Source: Betaproteobacteria bacterium CG2_30_68_42 (GTDB lineage: Bacteria > Pseudomonadota > Gammaproteobacteria > Burkholderiales > Rhodocyclaceae). Taken from it: 64,000 bases of DNA. Numbering within the stretch: position 1 is the first letter of the stretch; every line of letters starts with the position of its first letter. The notes beneath the pieces were generated by a model. That model was not told the DNA's origin and made no database searches. It was given only the letters and a program-made list of their open reading frames with translations. Of the stretch, positions 19,917 to 29,169 are shown piece after piece. A program made the position numbers and the translations under genes. The stretch is from positions 1 through 64,000 of the forward strand of contig MNXU01000038.1 of NCBI GenBank assembly GCA_001872285.1, written 5' to 3'.

Positions 19917-20941
19917 TTCCATGGGCGCGAGTAGGCGCCGAGGGTATGCGTCTGTCCTTCCGACACCTTGTTCAGCTCGGCGATCCAGGCCGGCGCGGGC
20001 GCGAACGCGGCGGGATCGCGCAGGCAGCGGTCGATCGCCTCGCGCCAGATGCGGGTGACTTGCGCCACATAGGCCGGAGAACGCTGGCGGCCCTCGATCT
20101 TGATCGCCCGGATGCCGGCGCGCGCGAGCTCCGGCAGCAGCTCGAGCGTGTTGAGGCTCGCGGGCTCCTCGATCGCGTAATAGGTCTGTCCGCCGACCTG
20201 GTAGCGGCCCTTGCACAGCGTCGGGTAGGCGCTGCGCTCGCCGGGCGCGTAGCGATCCACCAGCACGCCGTTCAGCCGCGTCTCCACGCCCTCCGCGGTC
20301 TGCTCCCAGCGCACCGCCTTGCCCGGCGAGCAGGCACCGGTGCAGTTCGGGCCGTCCCCGGTGACGTAGGCCGAGAGCGCGCAGCGGCCCTCCACCATGA
20401 CGCACAGCCCGCCGAAGCCGAACACCTCGATCTCCACCGGCGTATGGGCGACGACGTTCTCGACCTGGGCAGCCGAGAGCACGCGCGGCAGCACCGCACG
20501 CCGGATCCCGAAGTGGCGATGGTAGAAGTTGATCGCCTCGTAGCTGGTCGCCGAGGCCTGCACCGACAGATGCAGGCGCAGTTCCGGATGCGCGCGGTGC
20601 GCGTATTCCATCAGCCCGGCATCGGCCAGGATGACGGCATCGGCGCCCAGATCGGCGGCGCGATCCACCGCGCGCTCCCAGCGCGGGAAGCTGGCGCTGG
20701 TCGGATAGGTGTTGAGCGCGAGCAGCACCTTCACGCCGTGGGCGTGGGCATGGCGGATGCCCTCGCGCAGGCCGGCTTGGTCGAAGTTCAGCCCGGTGAA
20801 GTTGCGCGCGTTGGTCTCGTCCTTGAACCCGGCATAGACGCAGTCCGCGCCGTGCTCGACCGCCGCCTTCAGCGCCGGCAGGCCTCCGGCAGGGCAGACG
20901 AGCTCGATGCGCGCGGGGGCGGGGGCAGCGGCCTGGTTCAT
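19913..20941 (-). CDS. ubiU: oxygen-independent ubiquinone biosynthesis protein UbiU (U32 peptidase family)
   Basis: Partner of UbiV in anaerobic ubiquinone hydroxylation. The 342-residue product starts near IELVCPAGGLPALKAAVEHGADCVYAGF and has NARNFTGLNF. The conserved cysteine region reads GFGGLCVMVEGRCALSAY, then NCTGACSPGKAVRWE, TLCKGRYQV and IKIEGRQRSPAYVAQVTRIWR. All are typical of UbiU (YhbU). The ATG at 20941 is chosen; another in-frame ATG lies four codons upstream (20953). Neither has a strong ribosome site. The pair with UbiV and UbiT suggests growth with and without oxygen, using ubiquinone in both. Confidence 0.94.
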   Translation of the reverse strand: MNQAAAPAPARIELVCPAGGLPALKAAVEHGADCVYAGFKDETNARNFTGLNFDQAGLREGIRHAHAHGVKVLLALNTYPTSASFPRWERAVDRAADLGADAVILADAGLMEYAHRAHPELRLHLSVQASATSYEAINFYHRHFGIRRAVLPRVLSAAQVENVVAHTPVEIEVFGFGGLCVMVEGRCALSAYVTGDGPNCTGACSPGKAVRWEQTAEGVETRLNGVLVDRYAPGERSAYPTLCKGRYQVGGQTYYAIEEPASLNTLELLPELARAGIRAIKIEGRQRSPAYVAQVTRIWREAIDRCLRDPAAFAPAPAWIAELNKVSEGQTHTLGAYSRPWK

Positions 20942-21038
20942 GGATGCGGGCATGCGAGATGCGGGTGGACGAGCCGCGATTCTACGCGGCCGCCGCCGCG
21001 GCCGCGCTTGAGCACGGTCAAGTTGCCCCTGCGCACGC

Positions 21039-22514
21039 TCAGGTCGGCGGCACGTGCTGGCCGGCCGGATGCAGGTGATGGCGAAGATGCGGCTCGGGGA
21101 GGTCGCGGCGTCCGATGCGCTGGGGAAGGAGCGATCCGGCCGCCATCCCGGCGATGGCCGCGAGCAGTCCGGCGAGCTGCGGCGGCCAGATCCCGCCGAT
21201 GCCGAAGATCTCCAGCGAAAGCCACACCGAGAGCCCGGCGAACGCGGAGACGAACGCACCCTGGGTGGTCGCCCGCCGCCAGTACAGGCCGGCCACGAGC
21301 GGGACGAAGGCGGCGACCAGGGTGACCTTGTAGGCGTTGCCGACCATCTCGTAGATGCTCGAGTCCGAGTCGAGCGCGAAGGCGGTGACGAGCACGGTGA
21401 AGACGGCGACCACGCCGCGCAGCGTCCACAGGAACTGGCGGTCGCTGAGGCTGCGGCGCAGCAGGCCCTTGAGGATGTTCTCGGTGAAGGTCACCGAGGG
21501 CGCGAGCAGCGTGCCGCTCGCGGTGCTCATGATGGCCGCGAGCAGGGCGCCGAAGAACACGATCTGCGCGACGAGCGGCGCGCGCGTCATCACCAGGGTG
21601 GGCAGGATGTGCTGCGGATCGTTCTCGATGAGCCGCGAGACCATCGCCGGGTCGATGATGGAAGCGGAATAGGCGAGGAACAGCGGTGCGAAGGCGAACA
21701 CGAAATACAGCCCCGCGCCCGCGAGCGTGCCCGTGACCGCGATGCGCTCGTTGCGCGCCGAGGTCACGCGCTGGAACACGTCCTGCTGCGGGATCGAGCC
21801 GAACATCATCGTGACCCACGCCGCGACGAAGGCGAGGATGTCCTTCGCCTCGGGCGCGGGCCAGAACTCGAACTTTCCTGCCTGCTGCGCGTGCGCCACC
21901 ACCGCCGCGAAGCCTCCGGCCTCGCCTGCGATCAGCCAGGTCAGGTACATGAGGCCGCAGACGATCAGCATCATCTGGAAGAAGTCGGTCCAGGCCACCG
22001 AGAACATGCCGCCGAAGAAGGTGTAGAGCAGCACGATGGAGGCGCCCAGCACGATGCCCTGGGCCGGCGTCATGCCGCCGTCGCCCAGCAGGCTGAACAC
22101 CAGCCCGAGCGCCACGATCTGCGCCGAGACCCAGCCGAGGTAGGACGCGATGATCGCGAGGCTGGAGACGACTTCGACGCTGCGGTTGTAGCGGTTGCGG
22201 TAGAAGTCCCCGATGGTGAGCAGATTCATCCGGTAGAGCTTCGCCGCGAAGAACAGCCCCACCAGCACGAGGCACATCGAGGAACCGAACGGATCCTCGA
22301 TGATTCCGCCGAGGCCTTCCTTGACGAAGCGCGCGGAGATGCCGAGCACGGTCTCGGAGCCGAACCAGGTCGCGAACACGGTGGCGGTGACCACGTACAG
22401 CGGCAGTGAGCGCCCGGCGACGACATAGTCCCTGGTGCGATGCACGCGGGTGGCCGCCCACAGGCCGATGCCGACGAACAGAATCAGGTAGAGCAGCACG
22501 AAGGCGATCAGCAT
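21039..22514 (-). CDS. sodium:solute symporter (SSS family)
   Basis: A 491-residue inner-membrane transporter with about 13 hydrophobic helices. It has family landmarks RTRDYVVAGRSLPLYVVTAT, GDFYRNRYNRSVEV, YTFFGGMFSVAWTDFFQ and QQDVFQRVTSARN. The sodium site region reads GALLAAIMSTASGTLLAPS. The FGGMxSVxxTDxxQ motif is typical of the SSS family. The solute is unknown (proline, pantothenate and other organic acids are carried by relatives). It lies between ubiU and ubiB on the same strand, with 97 and 32 bp gaps. The C-terminus is His/Pro-rich. Confidence 0.87.
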   Translation of the reverse strand: MLIAFVLLYLILFVGIGLWAATRVHRTRDYVVAGRSLPLYVVTATVFATWFGSETVLGISARFVKEGLGGIIEDPFGSSMCLVLVGLFFAAKLYRMNLLTIGDFYRNRYNRSVEVVSSLAIIASYLGWVSAQIVALGLVFSLLGDGGMTPAQGIVLGASIVLLYTFFGGMFSVAWTDFFQMMLIVCGLMYLTWLIAGEAGGFAAVVAHAQQAGKFEFWPAPEAKDILAFVAAWVTMMFGSIPQQDVFQRVTSARNERIAVTGTLAGAGLYFVFAFAPLFLAYSASIIDPAMVSRLIENDPQHILPTLVMTRAPLVAQIVFFGALLAAIMSTASGTLLAPSVTFTENILKGLLRRSLSDRQFLWTLRGVVAVFTVLVTAFALDSDSSIYEMVGNAYKVTLVAAFVPLVAGLYWRRATTQGAFVSAFAGLSVWLSLEIFGIGGIWPPQLAGLLAAIAGMAAGSLLPQRIGRRDLPEPHLRHHLHPAGQHVPPT

Positions 22515-22546
22515 GGCCGGTGTCCGCGCAACGAAACGGCGCGATT

Positions 22547-24076
22547 CTAGAACGGCGGCAGGAGCCGGAAAAGCTCCAGGCCCAGCAGGGCGAGCAGCAC
22601 CGCGAGCACGCCGGCGAGCAGGCGGTTCTGCCGCCGCTGGGAAGCCGCGATTCCCGCGAGCGCCTCGCCGCGAAGCTGCGCGCGCGGCTGGGCCAGCGCG
22701 TCGTGGAGCAGGCGCGGGATCTGCGGCAGGCTCGCTGCCCAGCTCGGCGCTTCGGCCTCGAGATTCCTGATGAGGCCGGGCAGGCCGACGCGATCCTGCA
22801 TCCAGCGCTCGAGGAACGGCTTGGCGGTCTTCCACAGGTCGAGGTCGGGATCGAGCTGGCGCCCCAGTCCCTCGATGTTGAGCAGCGTCTTCTGCAGCAT
22901 CACGAGCTGCGGCTGGATCTCGACGTTGAAGCGGCGCGAAGTCTGGAACAGGCGAAGCAGGGTGCGCCCGAACTCGATCTCGCGCAGCGGCTTGTCGAAG
23001 ATCGGCTCACACACCGCCCGGATCGCGCCCTCGAATTCGTCGGGGCGGGTGTCGCGCGGCGCCCAGCCGGCCTCGATGTGCGCCTGCGCGACCCGCTTGT
23101 AGTCGCGCTGGAAGAAGGCGAGGAAGTTCTGGGCGAGGAAGGCCGTGTCGCGCGCGGTGAGCGTACCCATGATGCCGAAGTCGAGCGCGACGTACTGTCC
23201 GGTCGAGGTGACGAAGATGTTGCCCGGATGCATGTCGGCGTGGAAGAAACCGTCCCGGAACACCTGCGTGAAGAAGATCTCGACCCCGGCCTGGGCGAGC
23301 TTCTTGATATCCACGCCCTGAGCGCGCAGCCGGTCGACCTGGCTGATGGGAGTGCCGTACATGCGCTGCATGACCATCACCGCGTGCGTGCAGTAGTCCC
23401 AGTAGACCTCGGGCACCGCGAGCAGCGGAGAGTTGAGGAAGTTGCGCCGCAGTTGCGAGCAGCTCGCCGCCTCGCGCATCAGGTCGAGCTCGTCGTCGAG
23501 ATGCCGGGCGAATTCGGCCACCACCTGGCGCGGCTTGAGCCGCCTGCCGTCGGGCCACAGGTGCTCGACCAGCCATGCGGCGCTGTCCTGGAGTGCGACA
23601 TCGTTGGCGATCACCGACCGGATCCCCGGCCGCAGGATCTTCACCGCCACCTCGGTGCCGTCCGGCAGCAGCGCGAAGTGCACCTGGGCGACCGAGGCGC
23701 TCGCCACCGGTTCCGGGTCGAAGCGCTTGAACACCTCGCCCACCGGCCTGCGGTACTCGCGCTCGAGCACGGCGAGCGCCTGTTGCGACGAAAACGGCGG
23801 AACGCGGTCCTGCAGCTTCGCCAGCTCGTCGGCGATGTCGGCAGGCAACAGGTCGCGCCGCGTCGAGAGCACCTGGCCGAACTTGACGAAGATCGGCCCG
23901 AGCGCCTCCAGCGCCTTGCGCAGCCGCACCGCGGGCGGATCGTCGAGCCGGCGCCAGAACAGCACGATGCGCGAGGCGCGCAGCAGCAGCCCGGTCGGCT
24001 CGTGCTCGGTGACGAGCTCGTCGAGCCCGAAGCGCAGGCTGACCGCGATGATCCTGAGCAGGCGAAAGAAACGCAC
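22547..24076 (-). CDS. ubiB: ubiquinone biosynthesis kinase-like protein UbiB
   Basis: An atypical ADCK/ABC1-family ATPase needed for ubiquinone synthesis, bound at the inner membrane. The 509-residue product has the family KxGQ motif ([16 protein letters not shown]), the Ala-rich loop ASASVAQVH, and VAVKILRPG with the kinase lysine. [12 protein letters not shown] and ALDFGIMG carry the catalytic Asp and DFG equivalents. A hydrophobic C-terminal helix reads [19 protein letters not shown]. Length is near the usual 540. It diverges from argS. Its presence close to ubiUVT concentrates ubiquinone genes here. Confidence 0.95.
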   Translation of the reverse strand: MRFFRLLRIIAVSLRFGLDELVTEHEPTGLLLRASRIVLFWRRLDDPPAVRLRKALEALGPIFVKFGQVLSTRRDLLPADIADELAKLQDRVPPFSSQQALAVLEREYRRPVGEVFKRFDPEPVASASVAQVHFALLPDGTEVAVKILRPGIRSVIANDVALQDSAAWLVEHLWPDGRRLKPRQVVAEFARHLDDELDLMREAASCSQLRRNFLNSPLLAVPEVYWDYCTHAVMVMQRMYGTPISQVDRLRAQGVDIKKLAQAGVEIFFTQVFRDGFFHADMHPGNIFVTSTGQYVALDFGIMGTLTARDTAFLAQNFLAFFQRDYKRVAQAHIEAGWAPRDTRPDEFEGAIRAVCEPIFDKPLREIEFGRTLLRLFQTSRRFNVEIQPQLVMLQKTLLNIEGLGRQLDPDLDLWKTAKPFLERWMQDRVGLPGLIRNLEAEAPSWAASLPQIPRLLHDALAQPRAQLRGEALAGIAASQRRQNRLLAGVLAVLLALLGLELFRLLPPF

Positions 24077-24170
24077 CGTGTGACCGCGGCAAAGGGCGAA
24101 AGCGCGAATTTACCCACATTGCGGGCGTGCGGGAAGCGCCGCGCGGGAAAGGCCAGTGCTCCCGCTTCGG

Positions 24171-24176
24171 TATAAT
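24171..24176 (+). promoter_or_regulatory. consensus -10 box (TATAAT) upstream of argS
   Basis: The sequence CTTCGGTATAATGCGCC holds a perfect TATAAT 28 bases before the argS ATG, striking in GC-rich DNA. No good -35 is visible at 16-18 bases upstream (AAAGGC/GGCCAG region), so strength is uncertain. Confidence 0.55.
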
Positions 24177-24203
24177 GCGCCTCCTCCCGTGCGAAGACCC
24201 GCG

Positions 24204-25967
24204 ATGGCTGTCGATCTGAAGGGCGAGCTCACCGAACTGCTGCGCAGCGCGCTCGCGAGCGTGGCGCCGGAGTGCGCCGATTCTGCCATCGGGCTCGAAC
24301 GCCCGCGCCAGGCGGCGCACGGCGACTATGCGACCAACCTGCCGCTTCAGCTCGCGCGCAGCCTGCGCAAGAGCCCGCGCGAGATCGCCGCGATGCTCGC
24401 CGCGGAACTCCCGGCCTCCCCGCTCATCGAGCGGGTCGAGGCCGCCGGTGCCGGCTTCCTCAATCTGTTCCTGAGCCGCGCGGCCAAGCGTGAGGTCGTT
24501 CGCCGCATCCTGGAGGCCGGCGACGATTACGGGCGCCTCCCGCTGGGCGGCGGCGCGACGGTGCTGCTGGAATTCGTCTCCGCCAACCCGACCGGGCCGC
24601 TGCATGTCGGCCACGGGCGCGGCGCCGCCTGCGGGGCGAGCCTCGCGAACGTGCTCGAATTCGCCGGCCACCGGGTCACCCGCGAGTTCTACGTCAATGA
24701 CGCGGGCAGGCAGATGGACATCCTCACGACCTCGACCTGGCTGCGTTACCTCGAGCTGCGCGGGGTCAGGATCGCGTTTCCTCCCAACGCCTACCGCGGC
24801 GAATATGTACGCGACATGGCGGCGCGGATCGAAGAGGCGCATGGCAGCCGGTTCGTGCGCGACGCCGAGGAGGTGATCGCCGGCACGCCGGGCCTGCCCG
24901 AAGCCGAACGCGACGATGACGAGGCCGATGCGCAGCGCGAGGCACATCTCGACGCGCTGATCGCCAACGCCAGGCGGCTGCTCGCCGACGACTACGCCTA
25001 CTTCCACCAGTTCGCGCTCACCGAGCAGCTCGCAGATGCGCGCGAGGATCTGGGCGGGTTCGGCGTGCACTTCGATCGCTGGTTTTCCGAGCGCTCCCTG
25101 TTCGAGACCGGCATGGTCGAGCGCGTGGTGGCGGCGCTGGAGAAGGCGGGCCACGTCTACCTGCAGGACGGGGCGAGGTGGTTCCGGGCCGCCGCGTTCG
25201 GCGACGAGAAGGACCGCGTGGTGCAGCGGGAGAACGGGCAATACACCTACTTCGCCTCCGACATCGCCTATCACGCGAACAAGTTCGAGCGCGGCTTCGC
25301 GCGCATCATCGACGTATGGGGCGCGGATCATCACGGCTACATCCCGCGCGTGAAGGCGGCGCTCGCCGCGCTCGGCCTCGATTGCGACCGGCTCGAGGTC
25401 GTGCTGGTGCAGTTCGCCGTGCTCTACCGCAACGGCCAGAAGACCTCGATGAGCACGCGCGCGGGAGAATTCGTCACCCTGCGCGAACTGCGCGAGGAAG
25501 TCGGCAACGACGCCGCGCGCTTCTTCTACGTGCTGCGCAAGTCCGACCAGCACCTGGACTTCGACCTCGACCTCGCCAAGAGCGAAAGCAGCGACAATCC
25601 GGTCTATTACGTCCAGTACGCCCATGCACGCGTGTGCTCCGTGCTCGCCCAGTGGGGCGGCGATGCGGCGCTCATCCGCGGGTTCGATCCCGGGCCGCTC
25701 GCCTCCGCCCGCGAGCTCGCCCTGTGCCGGCGGCTCGCCGAGTTTCCCGAGGCGGTCGAGGAAGCGGCGCGCGAATTCGCGCCGCACGTCATCGCGTTCT
25801 ACCTGCGCGAGCTGGCGACCGAGTTCCACGGCTGGTACAACGCCGAGCGCATCCTGGTCGAGGACCCGGCGCTGCGCGATGCGCGGCTCGCGCTCTGCGT
25901 CGCGGTGCGCACCGTGCTCGCGAACGGCCTGCGCCTGCTCGGCGTGAGCGCGCCGGCTTCGATGTAG
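24204..25967 (+). CDS. argS: arginyl-tRNA synthetase
   Basis: Class I enzyme that charges tRNA(Arg). The 587-residue product starts [17 protein letters not shown] and has the N-terminal Add1 domain ([13 protein letters not shown]). The HIGH-type motif is in [14 protein letters not shown], followed by [29 protein letters not shown] and [12 protein letters not shown] degenerate KMSKS loop (GQKTSMSTR) and the anticodon-binding domain complete it. The in-frame ATG at 24156 lies before the TATAAT and is rejected. A SPOR-domain gene follows after 9 bp in the same direction, a common neighbour. Confidence 0.97.
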   Translation: MAVDLKGELTELLRSALASVAPECADSAIGLERPRQAAHGDYATNLPLQLARSLRKSPREIAAMLAAELPASPLIERVEAAGAGFLNLFLSRAAKREVVRRILEAGDDYGRLPLGGGATVLLEFVSANPTGPLHVGHGRGAACGASLANVLEFAGHRVTREFYVNDAGRQMDILTTSTWLRYLELRGVRIAFPPNAYRGEYVRDMAARIEEAHGSRFVRDAEEVIAGTPGLPEAERDDDEADAQREAHLDALIANARRLLADDYAYFHQFALTEQLADAREDLGGFGVHFDRWFSERSLFETGMVERVVAALEKAGHVYLQDGARWFRAAAFGDEKDRVVQRENGQYTYFASDIAYHANKFERGFARIIDVWGADHHGYIPRVKAALAALGLDCDRLEVVLVQFAVLYRNGQKTSMSTRAGEFVTLRELREEVGNDAARFFYVLRKSDQHLDFDLDLAKSESSDNPVYYVQYAHARVCSVLAQWGGDAALIRGFDPGPLASARELALCRRLAEFPEAVEEAAREFAPHVIAFYLRELATEFHGWYNAERILVEDPALRDARLALCVAVRTVLANGLRLLGVSAPASM

Positions 25968-25976
25968 GACGAGCGA

Positions 25977-26570
25977 ATGCCCTTCCCGCAAGCGTCGCGA
26001 ACGAGTCCGCGCGAGGAACGCGGGGGCACGCTGGCGGGCGTGCTGATCGGGCTCGTGGTGGGCGCGCTCGTCGCGGTCGGCATCGCCTGGTACATCAACC
26101 GGACGCCGGTGCCGTTCCAGGACCGGCTGTTCAAGCCCGAGTCCGCGAAGCCGGGCGACGCGGCGGGCACGCCGCGCGCGCGCCCCGCGCCCCAGGAGCC
26201 GCTCGCGCTGCCGGGCAAGCCGGGCGACAAGCCGATCGAGAAGCCGCGCTTCGACTTCTACAAGATCCTGCCCCGCGGCGAGGAAGCCGCGCCTGCGCCC
26301 TCCGCCGAGCCCAGGCCGGCGCCGGTGGCGCCTCAGCTCTACCTTCAGCTCGGCACCTTCCAGGATCCCGCAGACGCCGACAACCTGAAGGCGCGTCTCG
26401 CGTTGACGGGAATCGAGGCGAGCGTCCAGCAGGTGATCCTGCCCGACCGGGGCACCGTGCACCGGGTGCGCCTCGGCCCCTTCGCCACGCCGGAGGAAAT
26501 GAACCGGATGCGCGCCCAGCTCGCCGCCGCAGGAATCGGCGCGAACGTCGCCAAGGGCGGCGGAAACTGA
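25977..26570 (+). CDS. SPOR-domain cell envelope protein
   Basis: A 197-residue single-pass inner-membrane protein. A cytoplasmic basic N-terminus is followed by one membrane helix (about 19-39, LAGVLIGLVVGALVAVGIAWY). A Pro/Ala-rich periplasmic linker leads to a C-terminal SPOR domain (about 122-193, YLQLGTFQDPADADNLKARL to PFATPEEMNRMRAQL). SPOR domains bind denuded septal peptidoglycan, so a role in division or wall remodelling is likely (FtsN-like architecture). It lies between argS and the DsbA-type gene. Confidence 0.88.
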   Translation: MPFPQASRTSPREERGGTLAGVLIGLVVGALVAVGIAWYINRTPVPFQDRLFKPESAKPGDAAGTPRARPAPQEPLALPGKPGDKPIEKPRFDFYKILPRGEEAAPAPSAEPRPAPVAPQLYLQLGTFQDPADADNLKARLALTGIEASVQQVILPDRGTVHRVRLGPFATPEEMNRMRAQLAAAGIGANVAKGGGN

Positions 26571-26610
26571 ATTCCACCCGCCGGGGCGGTCCCGGCCATT
26601 CGCGAGGAGC

Positions 26611-27249
26611 ATGACGATGGCAACGAGGAGACGTTTTCTTGCGGCGGGCGCTGCGCTTGCCCTCGCTTGCGCGACGGCGCGCGCGGCCCTGCTCGCCGGG
26701 CGCGACTATGTGCGCCTCGGGCAGCCGCTCGCCACCGAGTCCGGATCGAAGATCGAGGTGCTGGAGTTCTTCTGGTACGGCTGCCCGCACTGCTTCGATC
26801 TCGAGCCGGTGATCGAGCGCTGGAGCGCGAAGATGCCCGCCGACGCCGCACTGCGGCGCGTGCCTGCGATCTTCCGTGCCAACTGGGAGCCGGGCGCGAA
26901 GCTCTTCTACACGCTGGAAGCGCTCGGGCAGACCGCGCGGCTGCACCGTCCGGTGTTCGACGCCATCCACAAGGAACGCATCCCGGTGCACACCGGCGAA
27001 AAGGTGATGGCCGACTGGCTCGAGAAGCATGGCATCGACCGGAAGAAATTCCAGGACACCTGGGCATCCTTCGCGGTGCGCGGCAAGGTCGAGCGCGCCA
27101 AGCAGCTCACCCGCGCCTCCCGCATCGAGGGCGTGCCGGCGCTGATCGTCGAGGGCCGCTATCTCGCCCAGGCGAACAGCCACGAAGGGATGATGGCGGT
27201 GGTCGACCAGCTCGTCGCGCAGGTACGCACGGAGCGCGGCCGGAAATAG
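26611..27249 (+). CDS. dsbA: periplasmic thiol:disulfide oxidoreductase (DsbA type)
   Basis: Introduces disulfides into exported proteins. The 212-residue product has a signal peptide with consecutive arginines (TRRRFLAAGAALALACATARA), which may use the Tat or Sec route. The thioredoxin-fold active site is Cys58-Pro-His-Cys61 in EFFWYGCPHCFDLEP. A helical insert and the cis-proline region (GVPALIVEGRY) complete the fold. Length fits DsbA. ATG 26611 is preceded by GAGGAG; a second ATG two codons in is also possible. The gene sits after the SPOR gene and 23 bp before a short-chain dehydrogenase. Confidence 0.93.
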   Translation: MTMATRRRFLAAGAALALACATARAALLAGRDYVRLGQPLATESGSKIEVLEFFWYGCPHCFDLEPVIERWSAKMPADAALRRVPAIFRANWEPGAKLFYTLEALGQTARLHRPVFDAIHKERIPVHTGEKVMADWLEKHGIDRKKFQDTWASFAVRGKVERAKQLTRASRIEGVPALIVEGRYLAQANSHEGMMAVVDQLVAQVRTERGRK

Positions 27250-27272
27250 ACGTCCAGCCGCCCGCCGGCACG

Positions 27273-28073
27273 ATGGCGCAGAGCGTATTCCTGACCGGCG
27301 CATCGGGCGGGCTCGGAGCCGCGCTGGCGGCGCGCTACGCGGCGCGCGGCGCGAGCCTCGGACTGCTCGCGCGCAGGGCGGAGCCGCTGCGCGCCCTGCA
27401 GGCAAGGCTGCCCGGCACGCATCGCATCTATCCCGCGGACGTCGGGGATGCGGACGCGGTGGCTGCGGCCGCGGCGGACTTCATCGCGCACGCGGGCCTG
27501 CCCGCCATCGTGATCGCAAACGCAGGCATCTCTGCCGGCACCCTGACCGAGGAGGCCGGAGATGCCGCGGTGTTCGAGCGGCTGCTTCGCACCAACGTGC
27601 TGGGCGTCGTGCATACTTTCCAGCCGTTCGTGCGGCCGATGCGCGAGGCGGGGCGCGGCACGCTCGCCGGCATCGCCTCCGTCGCGGGCATCCGCGGGCT
27701 GCCCGGAGCGGGCGCTTACTGCGCGTCAAAGTCCGCGCTCATCACCTGTCTCGAAAGCCTGCGGGTCGAGCTGCGCCGAAGCGGGGTTAGGGTCGTCACC
27801 CTGTGTCCCGGCTACATCGCCACAGCGATGACCGCGGTCAACCCCTACCCCATGCCCTTCCTGCTGCCCGCGGACGCCGCGGCGCGCAGGATCCTGCGGC
27901 TCATCGACCAGGGGCGCAGCTACGCCGTGGCCCCCTGGCAGATGGCGGTCGCGGCGAAGCTGATGCGCGCTCTTCCGAACTTCCTCTTCGACCGTCTCTT
28001 CGAGCGCGCCGGGCGCAAGCCGCGCGGGCTGCCGCTGCCGGGGGACGGGGGACGGAGGACAGAGGACAGATGA
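27273..28073 (+). CDS. short-chain dehydrogenase/reductase
   Basis: A 266-residue NAD(P)-dependent SDR of unknown substrate. It has the Rossmann motif TGASGGLGAALAARYAARG, NAGIS, a catalytic Ser in SVAGIRGLPGAGAYCASKSAL and the YxxxK pair (Tyr-Cys-Ala-Ser-Lys). CPGYIATAM also fits. ATG 27273 gives the family N-terminus MAQSVFLTGASGG. The last ten residues, GDGGRRTEDR, are encoded entirely by a GGGGAC/GGAGGACAG mini-repeat and are probably not part of the ancestral protein. It follows dsbA closely and may be co-transcribed. Confidence 0.88.
   Translation: MAQSVFLTGASGGLGAALAARYAARGASLGLLARRAEPLRALQARLPGTHRIYPADVGDADAVAAAAADFIAHAGLPAIVIANAGISAGTLTEEAGDAAVFERLLRTNVLGVVHTFQPFVRPMREAGRGTLAGIASVAGIRGLPGAGAYCASKSALITCLESLRVELRRSGVRVVTLCPGYIATAMTAVNPYPMPFLLPADAAARRILRLIDQGRSYAVAPWQMAVAAKLMRALPNFLFDRLFERAGRKPRGLPLPGDGGRRTEDR
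28041..28070 (+). repeat. G-rich mini-repeat encoding the end of the short-chain dehydrogenase
   Basis: GGGGACGGGGGACGGAGGAC followed by AGAGGACAGA lies in frame up to the TGA at 28071. It is the clearest copy of the purine-rich family also seen at 148-173, 17364-17381 and 19017-19036. Confidence 0.65.
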
Positions 28074-28184
28074 GGTTCTTCGGACATTTCCGTGGCGCAT
28101 CCTCCGTCTGTCTTCCGGTGGCACATCCCGGTGTCTGCCTCGAAACCGCCGCCATTGCGAGGAGGCCGCAGGCGGAACACATTC

Positions 28185-28210
28185 GGCGGATCACGCTGCG
28201 CTGAACCGCC
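28185..28210. repeat. REP-like hairpin (GGCGGATCA...TGAACCGCC)
   Basis: GGCGGATCACGCTGCGCTGA followed by ACCGCC folds into a stem: GGCGG with CCGCC, an A/A mismatch, TCA with TGA, then GC with GC, around a short loop. The flanks (ATTC before, CTACGAAG after) match a very common proteobacterial intergenic repeat, recalled as TTCGGCGGATCACGCTGCGC. It sits between the short-chain dehydrogenase and the metal-receptor gene and may end transcription or protect the transcript; no T-run follows. Confidence 0.6.
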
Positions 28211-28281
28211 CTACGAAGTCCGTTTGCGCATCCTGGCGCTCGATTACTTTGGCAACGAACCGGATAGGCAAGGTTTCCGGG

Positions 28282-29112
28282 ATGACCGCGCGCGACACCG
28301 CGCTGGTCGATGCCGTTGGCACGCTGCACCGGCCCGCAGACGCCGAGCCGCGCATCGTCAGCCTGGTGCCCAGCCTCACCGAACTGGTGTGCGAGCTGGG
28401 GCTCGCCGCCCGGCTGGTCGGCCGCACCGGCTTCTGCATCCACCCGAAAGAGACGTTGCGGCACATCCCCAAGGTGGGCGGAACCAAGGACGTGAAGATC
28501 GACCGGGTGCGCGCGCTCGCTCCCACCCATGTCATCGTCAACATCGACGAGAACCGGCGCGAGGACGTGGAGGCGATCGCCGCGTTCGTGCCCCACGTCA
28601 TCGTCACCCACCCGCTCGCGCCCGAGGATAATGTGGCTCTCTACGCGCTGCTGGGCGGCATCTTCGGCTGCGGGCGCGAGGCCGCGCGGCTCACGCAGCG
28701 GTTCCGTGCCGCCCGCGAGAGGCTCGCGCGCGCCACCGCCGGGCTTCCCCGCGAGAAGGTGCTCTATCTGATCTGGCGCGCACCCTGGATGAGCATCGGC
28801 CGGCGGACCTACATCTCGGCCATGCTGGAAGCGGCCGGCTGGGACAGTCTGCCGGATTCAGGCGAGGCGCGCTATCCGGTGCTGGAACTCACCGAGCCCT
28901 GGCTCGCGCCCGTGCAGCGCGTTCTGTTGCCGGGCGAGCCGTACCCGTTCCGCGCCCGCCACGCGCGGGAGCTCGCCACCCTGCCCGCCCTGGCCGGCAA
29001 GCCGGTGCTGCGCATCGACGGGGAAATGACGTCGTGGTATGGCAGCCGCGCGGTCGCCGGCATGGATTACCTCGCCCGGCTGCGCCTGCAGCAGGATCCG
29101 GGCCTCGGGTAG
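28282..29112 (+). CDS. BtuF-like helical backbone metal receptor without a signal peptide
   Basis: A 276-residue protein related to periplasmic cobalamin/ferric-siderophore binding proteins. It has RIVSLVPSLTELVCELGL, LVGRTGFCIHP, HIPKVGGTKDVKIDRVRAL and PTHVIVNIDENRREDVEAI. The C-terminal lobe has YLIWRAPWMSIGRRTYISAMLEAAGW. BtuF proteins carry a signal peptide, but none is visible here. Neither the chosen ATG 28282 nor an in-frame TTG at 28249 yields a hydrophobic leader. So it may act in the cytoplasm or bind something else. No permease or ATPase and no cobalamin riboswitch-like box is nearby. Confidence 0.78.
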   Translation: MTARDTALVDAVGTLHRPADAEPRIVSLVPSLTELVCELGLAARLVGRTGFCIHPKETLRHIPKVGGTKDVKIDRVRALAPTHVIVNIDENRREDVEAIAAFVPHVIVTHPLAPEDNVALYALLGGIFGCGREAARLTQRFRAARERLARATAGLPREKVLYLIWRAPWMSIGRRTYISAMLEAAGWDSLPDSGEARYPVLELTEPWLAPVQRVLLPGEPYPFRARHARELATLPALAGKPVLRIDGEMTSWYGSRAVAGMDYLARLRLQQDPGLG

Positions 29113-29169
29113 CGCTCTCGCGCGCATCGCCCGCCGCGGTAGTATTGCGTCGAATCACCGCATACGGCC

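Noticed and set aside
21054-22409. Plus-strand frame of 451 codons opposite the sodium symporter
   Set aside because: Shadow frame; charged, repetitive product without any recognisable domain.
23007-26612. Minus-strand frame of 1201 codons opposite argS and the SPOR gene
   Set aside because: Shadow of ubiB, argS and the SPOR gene; no family motif of its own.
28074-28281. Cobalamin riboswitch upstream of the BtuF-like gene
   Set aside because: No B12-box-like sequence or conserved core is seen in the leader; the only structure is the REP-like hairpin.
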